A stretch of DNA of 53,574 nt from Actinomycetales bacterium UBA1383 (GTDB taxonomy: Bacteria; Actinomycetota; Actinomycetes; Actinomycetales; Actinomycetaceae): the NCBI GenBank assembly GCA_002305415.1, contig DBQX01000028.1, positions 68,757 to 122,330 on the forward strand, in the 5' to 3' direction. Shown one piece after another: positions 25,919 to 34,519 of this stretch (within the stretch, counting starts at the first letter, position 1; each line of letters starts with the position of its first letter). Made by a program: the position numbers and the translations under genes. The notes under the pieces were generated by a model. That model made no database searches, was not told where the DNA came from, and saw nothing but the letters and a program-made list of their open reading frames with translations.

Positions 25919-27258
25919 CACAGGGTGGCAGCGGCGAGCGCTGGGACGCCGGCGGGTGGTTCCCGGTCGGTCCCGCCCAGGGGAGCGAGTCGGACGAGCG
26001 GTTCCGGCCGCCCGACGCGTGGCCCGCCGCCACGGAGCCACTCCCGGAATCCGCGCCCCGGGGTGCCAGCCCCGACCTCGACCGCGCCCCCGACCCCGGC
26101 CAGACGGCCATTCCCGCGTCCCCATACTCCTGGGCGCCGCTGCCCGAACCGGTCCGGCGAGAATCCGAGCGTGCGCCCCGCACCGTGCGCCGCTCCACCG
26201 CGGCACTGCTCGTGGTGGTGGCCCTGCTGGCAGGAATGGTCCTCGGCGGGCTGGGAGCCAGGGAGTGGTTCGGACTGGCTGCGACGCCGGCATCCACCAC
26301 CCCGACGTCTTCGTCCACCGTGGTCCGGGCGCCCGACTCGGTCGCCGGGATCGCACAGGCCGTGCTCCCGTCGACGGTGTACATCGAGGCAGCCAGTTCC
26401 TCGGCTGCCGCGTCGGGCACCGGGCTCGTGCTGCGGTCCGATGGCTACATCGTCACGAACAACCACGTGATCAGCCTCGCCGCGGACGGCGGAACCATCC
26501 AGGTCACCTTCGCCGACGGCTCCGTCGCGGAGGCCGAGATCGTGGGGCGTACGACGGACTATGACCTGGCGGTGCTCAAGGTGGACCGTACTGGCCTGCA
26601 ACCCCTGCCGCTGGCGGACTCAGACCAGGTGGCCGTCGGGGACCCCGTGATCGCCGTCGGCGCGCCGCTCGGGCTGGAGGGCACCGTGACGTCGGGCATC
26701 GTCTCCGCGCTGAACCGCGCCGTCACCGCCGGCTCCGCCACCGCGACCACCTTCATCAACGCCATCCAGACGGACGCGGCCATCAACCCGGGGAACTCCG
26801 GCGGCCCGCTCGTGAACGCGAGCGGCGAGGTGATCGGCATCAACACGGCAATCGCGCAGGCCTCCGGCCTCCAGGCCACCGGCAGCATCGGGCTCGGCTT
26901 CGCGATCCCCTCCAACCAGGTGAAGCGCACCACCGACCAGCTCATCGAGACCGGGGTGGCGACCTACCCGATCATCGGCATCCTGCTCGACGGCCGGTAC
27001 ACCGGGGAGGGGGTCCAGGTCGCGACCTCGCCGACCAACGGCAACGAGCCGGTCACGCCCGGCGGGCCTGGCGAGAAGGCGGGGATCAAGCCCGGGGACA
27101 TCATCCTCTCGATCGACGGGCGCCCGATGACGAGCGCTGACGAGGTGATCGTCTACGTCCGTGCCCACGCGCCGGGCGACGTCATCACGCTCTCCATCCG
27201 GCGGGGCGGTCGGGTCGACGACGTCGAGGTCACGCTCGGCGAGCAGCAGGCCGACTGA
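25915..27258 (+). CDS. htrA: HtrA-like membrane-anchored serine protease with PDZ domain
   Basis: Envelope quality-control protease of 447 aa. A long Pro/Glu-rich cytoplasmic N-terminus (1-90) precedes one transmembrane helix (about 95-115). The trypsin-like domain carries His184 in IVTNNHVIS, Asp217 in TTDYDLAVLKV and Ser295 in NPGNSGGPLV. One PDZ domain (about 345-440) contains GEKAGIKPGDIILSIDGRPM. It is the third gene of the sigE operon with a four-base overlap to rseA. Such proteases degrade or refold damaged exported proteins, and may process the anti-sigma factor. Confidence 0.93.
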   Translation: MTQGGSGERWDAGGWFPVGPAQGSESDERFRPPDAWPAATEPLPESAPRGASPDLDRAPDPGQTAIPASPYSWAPLPEPVRRESERAPRTVRRSTAALLVVVALLAGMVLGGLGAREWFGLAATPASTTPTSSSTVVRAPDSVAGIAQAVLPSTVYIEAASSSAAASGTGLVLRSDGYIVTNNHVISLAADGGTIQVTFADGSVAEAEIVGRTTDYDLAVLKVDRTGLQPLPLADSDQVAVGDPVIAVGAPLGLEGTVTSGIVSALNRAVTAGSATATTFINAIQTDAAINPGNSGGPLVNASGEVIGINTAIAQASGLQATGSIGLGFAIPSNQVKRTTDQLIETGVATYPIIGILLDGRYTGEGVQVATSPTNGNEPVTPGGPGEKAGIKPGDIILSIDGRPMTSADEVIVYVRAHAPGDVITLSIRRGGRVDDVEVTLGEQQAD

Positions 27259-27259
27259 C

Positions 27260-27622
27260 TCAGGTCGCCTCGTCGTCGAACGGCGCAGGCTGGCCCTCGG
27301 GGAGGGTCGGTTTCTCGGCCGCGCGTGGCGCTGCCGGCCGTGGCGGACGGGCCGGCGGGCGTTCGGGCGGGATGATGTCCTCCATGAGGGCTTCGCGCAC
27401 GATCCTCCGTGGGTCGTACTGCCGTGGATCGAGCGAGCGGAGGTCGGAGATGTCCTCGCCGAACTCATCCTTCAGCGAGGTCTTCGCCTCCCGCAGGAAG
27501 TCCCGGCCCTTCCGGACCCAGGCCCCGAACTGGGCCGCGAACTCGGGCAGCTTGTCCGGCCCCACCACGAGGAGCACGATCAGGAGGAGGATCACCCCCT
27601 CCCAGCCGTTGATCCCGCCCAC
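27260..27622 (-). CDS. tatB: Twin-arginine translocase subunit TatB
   Basis: Membrane component of the Tat export pathway, 120 aa. A single N-terminal helix, EGVILLLIVLLVVGPDKLPE, contains the Gly-Pro hinge typical of TatA/TatB. The amphipathic helix GAWVRKGRDFLREAKTSLKD and a Pro/Arg-rich tail follow. Length and position beside htrA and mrp fit TatB rather than TatA. The start is GTG, four bases after the mrp stop; the stop codon is one base from the convergent htrA stop. Confidence 0.87.
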   Translation of the reverse strand: MGGINGWEGVILLLIVLLVVGPDKLPEFAAQFGAWVRKGRDFLREAKTSLKDEFGEDISDLRSLDPRQYDPRRIVREALMEDIIPPERPPARPPRPAAPRAAEKPTLPEGQPAPFDDEAT

Positions 27623-27626
27623 GTCT

Positions 27627-28748
27627 CTACCGGGGGACTATGCCCAGGTGCCGGCCGGCGAGACCCCGGGCCCGTGACGCGAGCAGGTCCGCGACACCCA
27701 GCAGCGCCCGGGCCGCGGGCGAGTCGGGAGCATCCAGGACGACCGGCGTGCCCTCGTCGCCGCCGGCGCGGAGCGCGATGTCGAGGGGAACCTGTGCCAG
27801 CAGGGGCACGTCGTAGCCCAGTCCCTCCGAGAGCGCCGTGGCCACCTGCTGGCCCCCGCCCGACCCGAAGACGTCCAACCGGCCCTCGGGAGTCTCGAGC
27901 CACGACATGTTCTCGATCACCCCGGCGACGTGCTGCCGGGTCTGGGCGGAGATGATGCCCGCACGCTGCGCGACCTCCGCGGCCGCCACCTGCGGGGTGG
28001 TCACCACCAGGATCTCGGAGTTCGGCAGGAACTGGGCGACCGAGATCGCGACGTCGCCGGTGCCCGGGGGGAGGTCGAGGAGGAGGATGTCGAGGTCGCC
28101 CCAGAAGACGTCACCGAGGAACTGCTGGACGGCGCGGTGGAGCATCGGCCCGCGCCAGATCACGGGCGTGCCGGGCGCGGTGAACATGCCGATCGAGATG
28201 ACCTTCACCCCGTGCGCCACGGGCGGCACGATCATGTCGTCCAGCTTCACCGGCGGGGTGGTCACGCCCAGCATGCGCGGGATCGAGAAACCGTAGATGT
28301 CGGCGTCCACGACGCCGACCTTCAGCCCGCGGGCAGCGAAGGCCGCCGCCAGGTTGGCTGTGACCGAGGACTTGCCGACGCCGCCCTTGCCGGAGGTGAC
28401 GGCGTAGACGCGGGTCAGCGAGCCGGGCTGGGCGAACGGGATGACCGGTTCCGGCGTGCCGCCCCGGAGTTTGGTGCGCAGGGCGGACTTCTGCTCGTCC
28501 GTCATCACGCCCAGCTCCACCTCCACCGCGGTCACGCCCGGCAGTTCCCCGACCCGGGCGCGCACGTCGCGCACGATCGTGTCCCGCAGCGGGCACCCGG
28601 CGGTGGTCAGGTCGATGCCGACCACGACGGTGCCACCCTCGATCGCGACGCTGCGCACCATGTCGAGGTCCGTGATCGGCCGGTGGATCTCCGGGTCGAT
28701 GACGGCCTGGAGCTGGGACCGGACGGCCGCCTCGGTGAGTGTGGGCAT
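27627..28748 (-). CDS. mrp: Mrp/NBP35-type P-loop ATPase, iron-sulfur cluster carrier
   Basis: ApbC/Mrp family scaffold or carrier for Fe-S clusters, 373 aa. The N-terminal MIP18/DUF59 domain (about 1-90) contains LTTAGCPLRDTIV. The deviant Walker A motif is SGKGGVGKSS (119-128) and the Walker B region LLLDLPPGTGD. The C-terminal CPxC motif of classical Mrp/NBP35 is missing; after ENMSWL the sequence runs into ETPEGRLDVFGSGGG. As I recall, actinobacterial relatives also lack it. It lies between DUF1003 and tatB in a leftward operon. Confidence 0.9.
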   Translation of the reverse strand: MPTLTEAAVRSQLQAVIDPEIHRPITDLDMVRSVAIEGGTVVVGIDLTTAGCPLRDTIVRDVRARVGELPGVTAVEVELGVMTDEQKSALRTKLRGGTPEPVIPFAQPGSLTRVYAVTSGKGGVGKSSVTANLAAAFAARGLKVGVVDADIYGFSIPRMLGVTTPPVKLDDMIVPPVAHGVKVISIGMFTAPGTPVIWRGPMLHRAVQQFLGDVFWGDLDILLLDLPPGTGDVAISVAQFLPNSEILVVTTPQVAAAEVAQRAGIISAQTRQHVAGVIENMSWLETPEGRLDVFGSGGGQQVATALSEGLGYDVPLLAQVPLDIALRAGGDEGTPVVLDAPDSPAARALLGVADLLASRARGLAGRHLGIVPR

Positions 28749-28758
28749 GCCCCCGATC

Positions 28759-29283
28759 CTACCGCCCGCCGTCGCGCTCCTCGGAAACGCCCTCGTGAGG
28801 ACGGTTCGCGCGGTCCTCCACCAGTTCCTCGAGCAGGTCCCGCAGCTCCGCGCGGACGTAGTCGCGGGTGGCGACCTCTCCCAGGGCGATGCGGATCGCG
28901 GCGATCTCGCGCGCGAGGTACTCGGTGTCCGCAAGGTTGCGTTCGGCTCGCTGGCGGTCCTGTTCGGCGGTCACGCGGTCGCGGTCATCCTGCCTGTTCT
29001 GGGCGAGCAGGATGAGGGGAGCGGCGAAGGACGCCTGGAGGGAGAGCATGAGCGTGAGGGCGGTGAAGCCGAACTCCGCCTTGTCGAACCTCAGGTTGTT
29101 CGGCCCCCACGAGTTCCACACGAGCCACACGATCACGAACATCGACAGCCACACCAGGAACTGTGGAGTCCCCGTGAAGCGGGCGATCCCCTCCGCAACC
29201 CTGGCAGTGGTCTCGGAGCTGAGCGAGAAACGGGGGAGGCGAGGCCCGCGGCCCTCCTTCGGCTGGTCCAGTCGCTCAGCCAT
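28759..29283 (-). CDS. DUF1003 family membrane protein
   Basis: Conserved membrane protein of 174 aa with two helices (WLSMFVIVWLVWNSWGP and LMLSLQASFAAPLILLAQNR) separated by the DUF1003 signature LRFDKAEFGFTALTL. A charged coiled-coil-like tail of about 80 residues follows. Function is unknown. The start overlaps the stop of the MgtE/CBS gene by eight bases, so the two are coupled. In M. tuberculosis related proteins are also neighbours (Rv1231c-Rv1232c region). Confidence 0.87.
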   Translation of the reverse strand: MAERLDQPKEGRGPRLPRFSLSSETTARVAEGIARFTGTPQFLVWLSMFVIVWLVWNSWGPNNLRFDKAEFGFTALTLMLSLQASFAAPLILLAQNRQDDRDRVTAEQDRQRAERNLADTEYLAREIAAIRIALGEVATRDYVRAELRDLLEELVEDRANRPHEGVSEERDGGR

Positions 29284-30565
29284 TGGGAATCCTCAGGTCG
29301 GCAGCGTCGGTCTCCTCGTCCTCCGCGTCCCGCCAGCCCTCGGGCAGGAGGTTGTCCAGCACGTCGTCCACCGAGACCGCCCCCAGCAGTCGCTTGTCCT
29401 CGTCGGTCACCGGCAGCGCGGTGTTGTTGTAGGTGGCGAGGAGGCGAGTCACCTTGGTGAGGCTGTCGTGCGGACGGACGGTCTCGACGTCGGTGTCGAG
29501 GAAGTTGCCGAGCGGCTCATGGGGAGGTTCGCGCAGCGCGCGCTGCAGGTGGACGACGCCCAGGAATCGGCCCGTGGGGGTCTCGAGCGGGGGCCGGGAG
29601 ACGAAGATCATCGTGGCGAGAGCGGGATTCACGTCCTTCCGGCGCGCCTGCGCGAGCGCGGTCGCGACGGTGGCCTCCGGGCCGAGGATGATCGGCTCGG
29701 TCGTCATGAGGCCACCGGCAGTCCGCTCGTCATACGCGAGGAGCCTGCGGACGTCGCGCGCCTCCTCGGGCTCCATGAGTCCGAGGAGCTCGGCCGCCTT
29801 CGACTCGGGCAGGTCGGAGACCAGGTCCGCGGCGTCGTCGGGCTGCATCACGTCGAGCACGTCCGCGGCGCGGGCGGCGTCGAGCCGGGAGACGATGGCC
29901 ACGCGGTCCTCGTCGCCGAGTTCCTCGAGGACGTCGGCGAGGCGGTCGTTGTCCAGCTCGGCCGCCACCTCGATGCGGCGCTCGTCGGGCAGGTCGTGCA
30001 GCAGGTCGGCGAGGTCGGCGGGCTTGAGGTCTCCCAGGGAGGCCAGCAGCGACGACGCACCCTGCTGCTCCGCCGTGGGCCCGAGGCCCGTGACGTCGCC
30101 GATGTCGACGACGAGGGCCGGCCCGCGGCGCAACAGCGATGACGCGCCCCGGCGGCGGACGAACAGCTTCGTCACCAGCCAGTCCCGGTTGCGCTGCTGC
30201 TCGATCGCCACGTCCTCGATGGTCGCCCTGCCGGAGCCGTCCCGCAGCTCGACCGTCCGGTCGAAGAGCTCGGAGACCACGAGGGTCTCGGACGCGCGCT
30301 GCTCGAAACGCCGGATGTTCACGAGGCCGGTCGTGATCACCGCGCCCGGCTCGATGCCGGTCACGCGGGTGAGCGGCACGAACACGCGCCGCCGCCCCGG
30401 CACCTCCACCACGAGTCCCACCGCGCGGGGCGCGCCCTTCGCGCGGATCAGGATGACGACGTCGTGCACCCGCCCCACCTCGTCGCCGATGGGATCGAAG
30501 ACGGACGTTCCCTTCAGGCGTGCGATGTAGACGCGCGCGGGGGCGGACGGGCGCATCGTGGTCAC
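29276..30565 (-). CDS. MgtE-N/CBS domain protein without a channel domain
   Basis: Soluble 429-residue protein. A PRC-barrel-like segment (about 10-130) leads into the MgtE cytosolic N domain (about 155-275), with repeated LPDERRIEVAAELDNDRLAD-type helices and GLMEPEEARDVRRLLAYDER. A CBS pair follows (about 280-415: LMTTEPIILGPEATVATAL, LLATYNNTALPVTDEDKRL). The magnesium channel helices of true MgtE are missing, so it is likely a nucleotide- or Mg2+-sensing regulator. The GTG at 30565 lies six bases after a TAGGCT box (leaderless); the GTG two codons earlier abuts the box and is less likely. Confidence 0.83.
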   Translation of the reverse strand: MTTMRPSAPARVYIARLKGTSVFDPIGDEVGRVHDVVILIRAKGAPRAVGLVVEVPGRRRVFVPLTRVTGIEPGAVITTGLVNIRRFEQRASETLVVSELFDRTVELRDGSGRATIEDVAIEQQRNRDWLVTKLFVRRRGASSLLRRGPALVVDIGDVTGLGPTAEQQGASSLLASLGDLKPADLADLLHDLPDERRIEVAAELDNDRLADVLEELGDEDRVAIVSRLDAARAADVLDVMQPDDAADLVSDLPESKAAELLGLMEPEEARDVRRLLAYDERTAGGLMTTEPIILGPEATVATALAQARRKDVNPALATMIFVSRPPLETPTGRFLGVVHLQRALREPPHEPLGNFLDTDVETVRPHDSLTKVTRLLATYNNTALPVTDEDKRLLGAVSVDDVLDNLLPEGWRDAEDEETDAADLRIPNG

Positions 30566-30571
30566 GATCAC

Positions 30572-30577
30572 AGCCTA
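30572..30577 (-). promoter_or_regulatory. Leaderless -10 box of the MgtE/CBS gene
   Basis: TAGGCT on the leftward strand ends six bases before the GTG at 30565. This box probably drives the MgtE/CBS-DUF1003-mrp-tatB unit. Confidence 0.5.
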
Positions 30578-30672
30578 GGCCAGCGACGGGCGGGTAGCAG
30601 TGGCGGGGCGGGCCGTGTCCGGGCACAGGTGCTCCTCAGGGCATTCCCAGGCAGTGGGTCCATACTTGAGGC

Positions 30673-31260
30673 ATGACCCAGATGAGCACGTGGCCGCGGT
30701 TCGGCGTCATCCCGCTCGGCGAGGAGATCGCGACGTTCGAGAAGTACGAGGAGGTGCAGCGCGCCGTCGACGTGCTGGCGGACGCGCAGTTCCCCGTCCA
30801 GAAGGTCTCGATCATCGGCACCGACCTGCGCATGGTGGAACGCGTGACGGGACGCATGACGTTCGGGCGCGCCGCCTTCTCGGGGGCACTGTCCGGGATG
30901 TGGTTCGGGCTGATGATCGGACTGCTGTGGCTGCTGCTCGGCGCGCAGGACTTCTCACCGGTCCTGCTCGGCGTGAGTGTGGGCGCCGTGTTCGGGGGCC
31001 TCTTCGGCGTCGCGGCCCACGCGATGTCCGGCGGGAAGCGTGACTTCACCTCCGTGAGCCAGGTCGTGGCCACCCGCTACGGCCTGCGCTGCGAGCACGA
31101 CGTCGCGGCCCGGTGCCGCCAGGTCCTCGGGGAGCGCGGCTTCCGCCTCCCGACCGCGTACCAGCCGCCCGTCGTCGACCTCACCGAGCCCCCGCGCTAC
31201 GGCGAGCGCATCACCCCCGCGCCGCCGTCCGGACCGGTGGCCGACGAGAACGCTGGATGA
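30673..31260 (+). CDS. General stress protein 17M-like membrane protein
   Basis: Protein of 195 aa with a general-stress-protein 17M-like N-terminal domain (ATFEKYEEVQRAVDVLADAQ, then VQKVSIIGTDLRMVERVTGR). Two glycine-rich membrane segments follow (GALSGMWFGLMIGLLWLLLG and GVSVGAVFGGLFGVAAHAMS), then a soluble part with a proline-rich end. Biochemical function is unknown. CATACT six bases before the ATG and the lack of a ribosome-binding site suggest a leaderless start. The next gene overlaps its stop (ATGA). Confidence 0.8.
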   Translation: MTQMSTWPRFGVIPLGEEIATFEKYEEVQRAVDVLADAQFPVQKVSIIGTDLRMVERVTGRMTFGRAAFSGALSGMWFGLMIGLLWLLLGAQDFSPVLLGVSVGAVFGGLFGVAAHAMSGGKRDFTSVSQVVATRYGLRCEHDVAARCRQVLGERGFRLPTAYQPPVVDLTEPPRYGERITPAPPSGPVADENAG

Positions 31261-32033
31261 CGATCCCCGTCATCCTCTCGACCTCGTCCGTCTACCCCGA
31301 CGGCGTCGAGACCGCGTTCGCGGTGGCCCGTGACCTCTCATTCGACGGCGTCGAGGTGATGGTCCTCTCCGACGACTCCTCGCGCGACGCCTCGGAGATC
31401 CGTGACCTCATCCAGACCTACCAGCTCCCGGTGCCCGCGATCCACGCGCCCACCCTGCTCTTCACGCAGCGGGTGTGGGGCACCCCGTGGGAGAAGGTCG
31501 ACCGATCCATCGCACTCGCGCAGGAGGTCGGCGCGTCGACGGTGGTCATGCATCCACCCTTCCGGTGGCAGGTGCGCTACCTCGGCTCGTTCGTCCGGGG
31601 TGTCATCGCCCGCGAACTCGTGTCCGGCGTCCGGCTCGCGGTGGAGAACATGTTCCCGTGGCGGCTCGGGAGGGCCTTCGAGATCTATCGTCCCGACTGG
31701 GACCCCACCGACGACCCCTACCCGTCGGTGACGCTCGACCTCTCCCACACCGCCACCTCCCGCAGTGACCCGCTCGCCATGGCCGAGCGGCTCGGGGGCC
31801 GCCTCGCCCACGTGCACCTCGCCGACGGGAGCGGGTCCTTCCGTGACCAGCACCTGCCCCCGGGGTGGGGGATCGAGCCGTGCGACGCCGTCCTGGCGCA
31901 CCTGACACGGAGCGGGTTCGACGGCGCCGTCGCGCTCGAGGTGAACACGCGGCCCTACCGTGCGGCGCGACGCGACGAGATCCTCACCGAGTCCCTCGCC
32001 TTCGCGCGCCGCTACCTCGCGCCGGCCTCCTGA
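31257..32033 (+). CDS. Sugar phosphate isomerase/epimerase family TIM-barrel protein
   Basis: AP-endonuclease-2/xylose-isomerase-like TIM barrel of 258 aa. Candidate metal ligands are conserved in VMHPPFRW, RLAVENMFPW, VTLDLSHTA, RLAHVHLAD and VALEVNTR. The specific substrate is unknown; members include inosose and sugar isomerases. The ATG overlaps the stop of the stress-protein gene. The 3' end overlaps the convergent aminopeptidase P gene by 22 bases, so both C-termini share bases on opposite strands. Confidence 0.84.
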   Translation: MTIPVILSTSSVYPDGVETAFAVARDLSFDGVEVMVLSDDSSRDASEIRDLIQTYQLPVPAIHAPTLLFTQRVWGTPWEKVDRSIALAQEVGASTVVMHPPFRWQVRYLGSFVRGVIARELVSGVRLAVENMFPWRLGRAFEIYRPDWDPTDDPYPSVTLDLSHTATSRSDPLAMAERLGGRLAHVHLADGSGSFRDQHLPPGWGIEPCDAVLAHLTRSGFDGAVALEVNTRPYRAARRDEILTESLAFARRYLAPAS

Positions 32034-33553
32034 CCGTCGGGAGGGGGCAGGAGGCGCTGCACCCACGCCTCCACGTCAGCCACCGTCCGGGGGATCTCCT
32101 CGCTCAGGCGCTCCGCCCCGTCCCCGGTGACGAGGACGTCGTCCTCGATGCGCACGCCGATGCCGCGGAACCGCGGGGGCACCGCGAGGTCGTCCGCCCG
32201 GAAGTACAGGCCCGGCTCGATGGTGAAGACCATCCCCGGCCGCAGCTCCGCGTCGAGGTAGAGCTCGCGGCGGGCCTGCGCGCAGTCATGGACGTCGAGC
32301 CCGAGATGATGGGAGGTGCCGTGCACCATCCAGCGGCGGTGGTACTGACCCTCCGGGGCGAGTGACTCCGCGGCGCTCACCGGCAGCATGCCCCAGGCCT
32401 CGAGACGCTGCGCGATGACCTCCATCGCGGCCGCGTGCACGTCGCGGAAACGCGCGCCCTTCTCCCGCGCCTTCCCGAGGGCGGCCTCGCAGGCGTCCAG
32501 GACGGCCTGGTACACCTCGCGTTGTGCATCGGTGAAGCGGCCGCTCACCGGGAGGGTGCGCGTGATGTCGGCGGTGTAGAGCGAGTCCACCTCGACGCCG
32601 GCGTCGACGAGCACGAGTTGGCCGGGCCGTACCGGCCCGTCGTTCGCGATCCAGTGCAGCGTGTTCGCGTGGTCGCCCGCCGCGGCGATCGTCTCGTACC
32701 CGAGTCCGTTGCCGTCCTCGCGCGCGCGGGCCCCGAAGGCGCCCTCGAGGACACGCTCGCCCCGCGGGTGGGCCGTGGCGCGCGGGAAGGAGCGGATCAG
32801 GTCGTCGAAGCCGGCGGCGGTCGCGGCGATCGCCATGCGAAGCTCGCCGATCTCGTGGTCGTCCTTGGTCAGGCGCATCTCCGACAGCGCTTCGGCGAGC
32901 GCGTCGTCGTCCTCCGTCGAGGTGGTCGCGCCCACCTCCTCGCGCACCCGCTGCACCAGGGCGGTGACGGCGGCGTCGGCCCCCGGGACCACGCGGATGG
33001 TCACCTGACCCGCGTCCTTCGCGACCGCGTCCGGCAACGTGTCGAGGTGGGCGCACCGGATCCCCGTCCGGGCCTCGACCTCCGCGAGGGTCGGACGGAC
33101 GCCCACCCAGAGCTCGCCGTACCGGGCGTCTGCGTAGAACTCCTCGGTGTCCTTCCCGGCTGCGGGCCGAATGTGGAGCACGGCCTCGTGGGTCGGTCCG
33201 TCGGCGGGCGCGTCCGCGAGCGGCTCCAGGAGCAGGACGGCGTCCGGCTCCTGGTCGGCACCGAGGCCGGTCAGGTGCGCGAAGGCACTGTGGGGACGGA
33301 ACCGGTAGTCCGTGTCGTTCGAACGGGTGACGAGCTGGCCGGCCGGCACCACGAGCCGGTCGCCACGGAAGAGCAGCCCGATCCGTTTCCGGCGCGCCGC
33401 GGCCGGAGCCGCGGCAGGCGAACGGTCCGGCAGGACCGGTTCGCGCTCCTCCCAGTTGCCGGCGATGAACTCACGGAAGGCCTGCGACGTCGGTCGCTGG
33501 GACCGGTTGGAGCCCCGCTCCGCAAGTCGTTGGGTGTCTGTCTCGTCAATCAT
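32012..33553 (-). CDS. pepP: Xaa-Pro aminopeptidase (aminopeptidase P)
   Basis: Di-manganese M24B peptidase of 513 aa that removes N-terminal residues preceding proline. The N-terminal AMP_N domain (about 40-190) includes RGDRLVVPAGQLVTRSNDTD. The pita-bread catalytic domain has LVLVDAGVEVDSLYTADITR (two Asp ligands), HGTSHHLGLDVHD (His), FTIEPGLYF (Glu) and GVRIEDDVLVT (Glu). The ATG at 33553 is six bases after a TACGGT box, a leaderless start. An open frame extending six codons further upstream would lie inside the promoter. Confidence 0.93.
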   Translation of the reverse strand: MIDETDTQRLAERGSNRSQRPTSQAFREFIAGNWEEREPVLPDRSPAAAPAAARRKRIGLLFRGDRLVVPAGQLVTRSNDTDYRFRPHSAFAHLTGLGADQEPDAVLLLEPLADAPADGPTHEAVLHIRPAAGKDTEEFYADARYGELWVGVRPTLAEVEARTGIRCAHLDTLPDAVAKDAGQVTIRVVPGADAAVTALVQRVREEVGATTSTEDDDALAEALSEMRLTKDDHEIGELRMAIAATAAGFDDLIRSFPRATAHPRGERVLEGAFGARAREDGNGLGYETIAAAGDHANTLHWIANDGPVRPGQLVLVDAGVEVDSLYTADITRTLPVSGRFTDAQREVYQAVLDACEAALGKAREKGARFRDVHAAAMEVIAQRLEAWGMLPVSAAESLAPEGQYHRRWMVHGTSHHLGLDVHDCAQARRELYLDAELRPGMVFTIEPGLYFRADDLAVPPRFRGIGVRIEDDVLVTGDGAERLSEEIPRTVADVEAWVQRLLPPPDGQEAGAR

Positions 33554-33559
33554 GGTCCG

Positions 33560-33565
33560 ACCGTA
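33560..33565 (-). promoter_or_regulatory. Leaderless -10 box of pepP
   Basis: TACGGT (TANNNT) on the leftward strand, six bases before the ATG; no Shine-Dalgarno sequence is present. Confidence 0.5.
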
Positions 33566-33663
33566 TCCCACCCCGCGGGTCCGGCGGCGGGCGTGGTCCC
33601 GAGGATCCCGCCAGGTGCGGCGCGGCCGTCAGTCCTGCGCCCGGCCGAGGCCCGGGGCGCCGG

Positions 33664-33669
33664 TACGCT
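33664..33669 (+). promoter_or_regulatory. Leaderless -10 box of the PHP-domain gene
   Basis: TACGCT (TANNNT) seven bases before the GTG at 33677. It decides the start, because the open frame continues far upstream antisense to pepP. Confidence 0.5.
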
Positions 33670-33676
33670 GGGGGGC

Positions 33677-34519
33677 GTGCGCATCGACCCGCATACCCAC
33701 TCCCTCGCCTCCGACGGGACGGACACGCCCGCCGAGCTGATGGCGCGGGCGGCCGCCGTCGGGCTCGACGTCGTCGGACTCACCGACCACGACACCGTCC
33801 GCGGCTGGCAGGAGGCGGAAGAGGCGGTGGCGGCGACCGGTGTGGCGCTGGTGCGGGGCACGGAGGTGTCCTGCTCCGTGGACGGCATCGCGGTGCATGT
33901 GCTCTCCCTCCTCCACGATCCGGGCGACATCGCCCTCGCGGAGCTGCTGGAGTCCGCGCGGACCGCGAGGCTCCGCCGTGCGCAGGCGATGGTCGAGGGC
34001 CTCGCCGCGGACTTCCCCATCACGTGGGAGTCGGTGGCGGCCCAGGCGGGGGACCTCAGCACCGTGGGGCGTCCCCACATGGCTGACGCGCTGGTGGCAG
34101 CGGGGGTCTTCCCGGACCGGGACCACGCCTTCGCGTCCGTGCTGCACTCGTCCGGTCCGTACTACATCCACCTCGAGGTACCCCATCCCCGGGATGTGGT
34201 GGGTGCGATCCGCGCGGCTGGCGGGGTCCCCGTCATGGCCCATCCGTTCGCCGCCCGTCGCGGGAAGGTCGTGTCCGACGCGGTCGTCGAGGACCTGGCC
34301 GCGCACGGGCTGGCGGCGCTGGAGGCGGACCACCGTGACCACACGGGGGCGGACCGGGCCCACGCCCGTGCGCTGGCCCGCAGGCTCGGCCTGCTGGTGA
34401 CCGGTGCCTCCGACTACCACGGCCGTGGTAAACCGAACCAGCTCGGGGAGAACCTCACCGCGCAAGAGGTGTTCGATGAGATCGTCGCCCATGGGACGCT
34501 CGGGGTGGTGTGGCCGTGA
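33677..34519 (+). CDS. PHP-domain phosphoesterase
   Basis: Polymerase-and-histidinol-phosphatase superfamily metal-dependent phosphoesterase of 280 aa, of the YciV/RNase AM or 3',5'-nucleotide bisphosphatase type. The four PHP motifs are visible: DPHTHSLASDGTDTPAEL at the N-terminus, GLTDHDTVRG, VMAHPFA, and GASDYHGRGKPNQLGEN near the C-terminus. Small RNA fragments or pAp are plausible substrates. The start is a leaderless GTG. The marC gene begins within its stop codon (GTGA). Confidence 0.9.
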   Translation: MRIDPHTHSLASDGTDTPAELMARAAAVGLDVVGLTDHDTVRGWQEAEEAVAATGVALVRGTEVSCSVDGIAVHVLSLLHDPGDIALAELLESARTARLRRAQAMVEGLAADFPITWESVAAQAGDLSTVGRPHMADALVAAGVFPDRDHAFASVLHSSGPYYIHLEVPHPRDVVGAIRAAGGVPVMAHPFAARRGKVVSDAVVEDLAAHGLAALEADHRDHTGADRAHARALARRLGLLVTGASDYHGRGKPNQLGENLTAQEVFDEIVAHGTLGVVWP

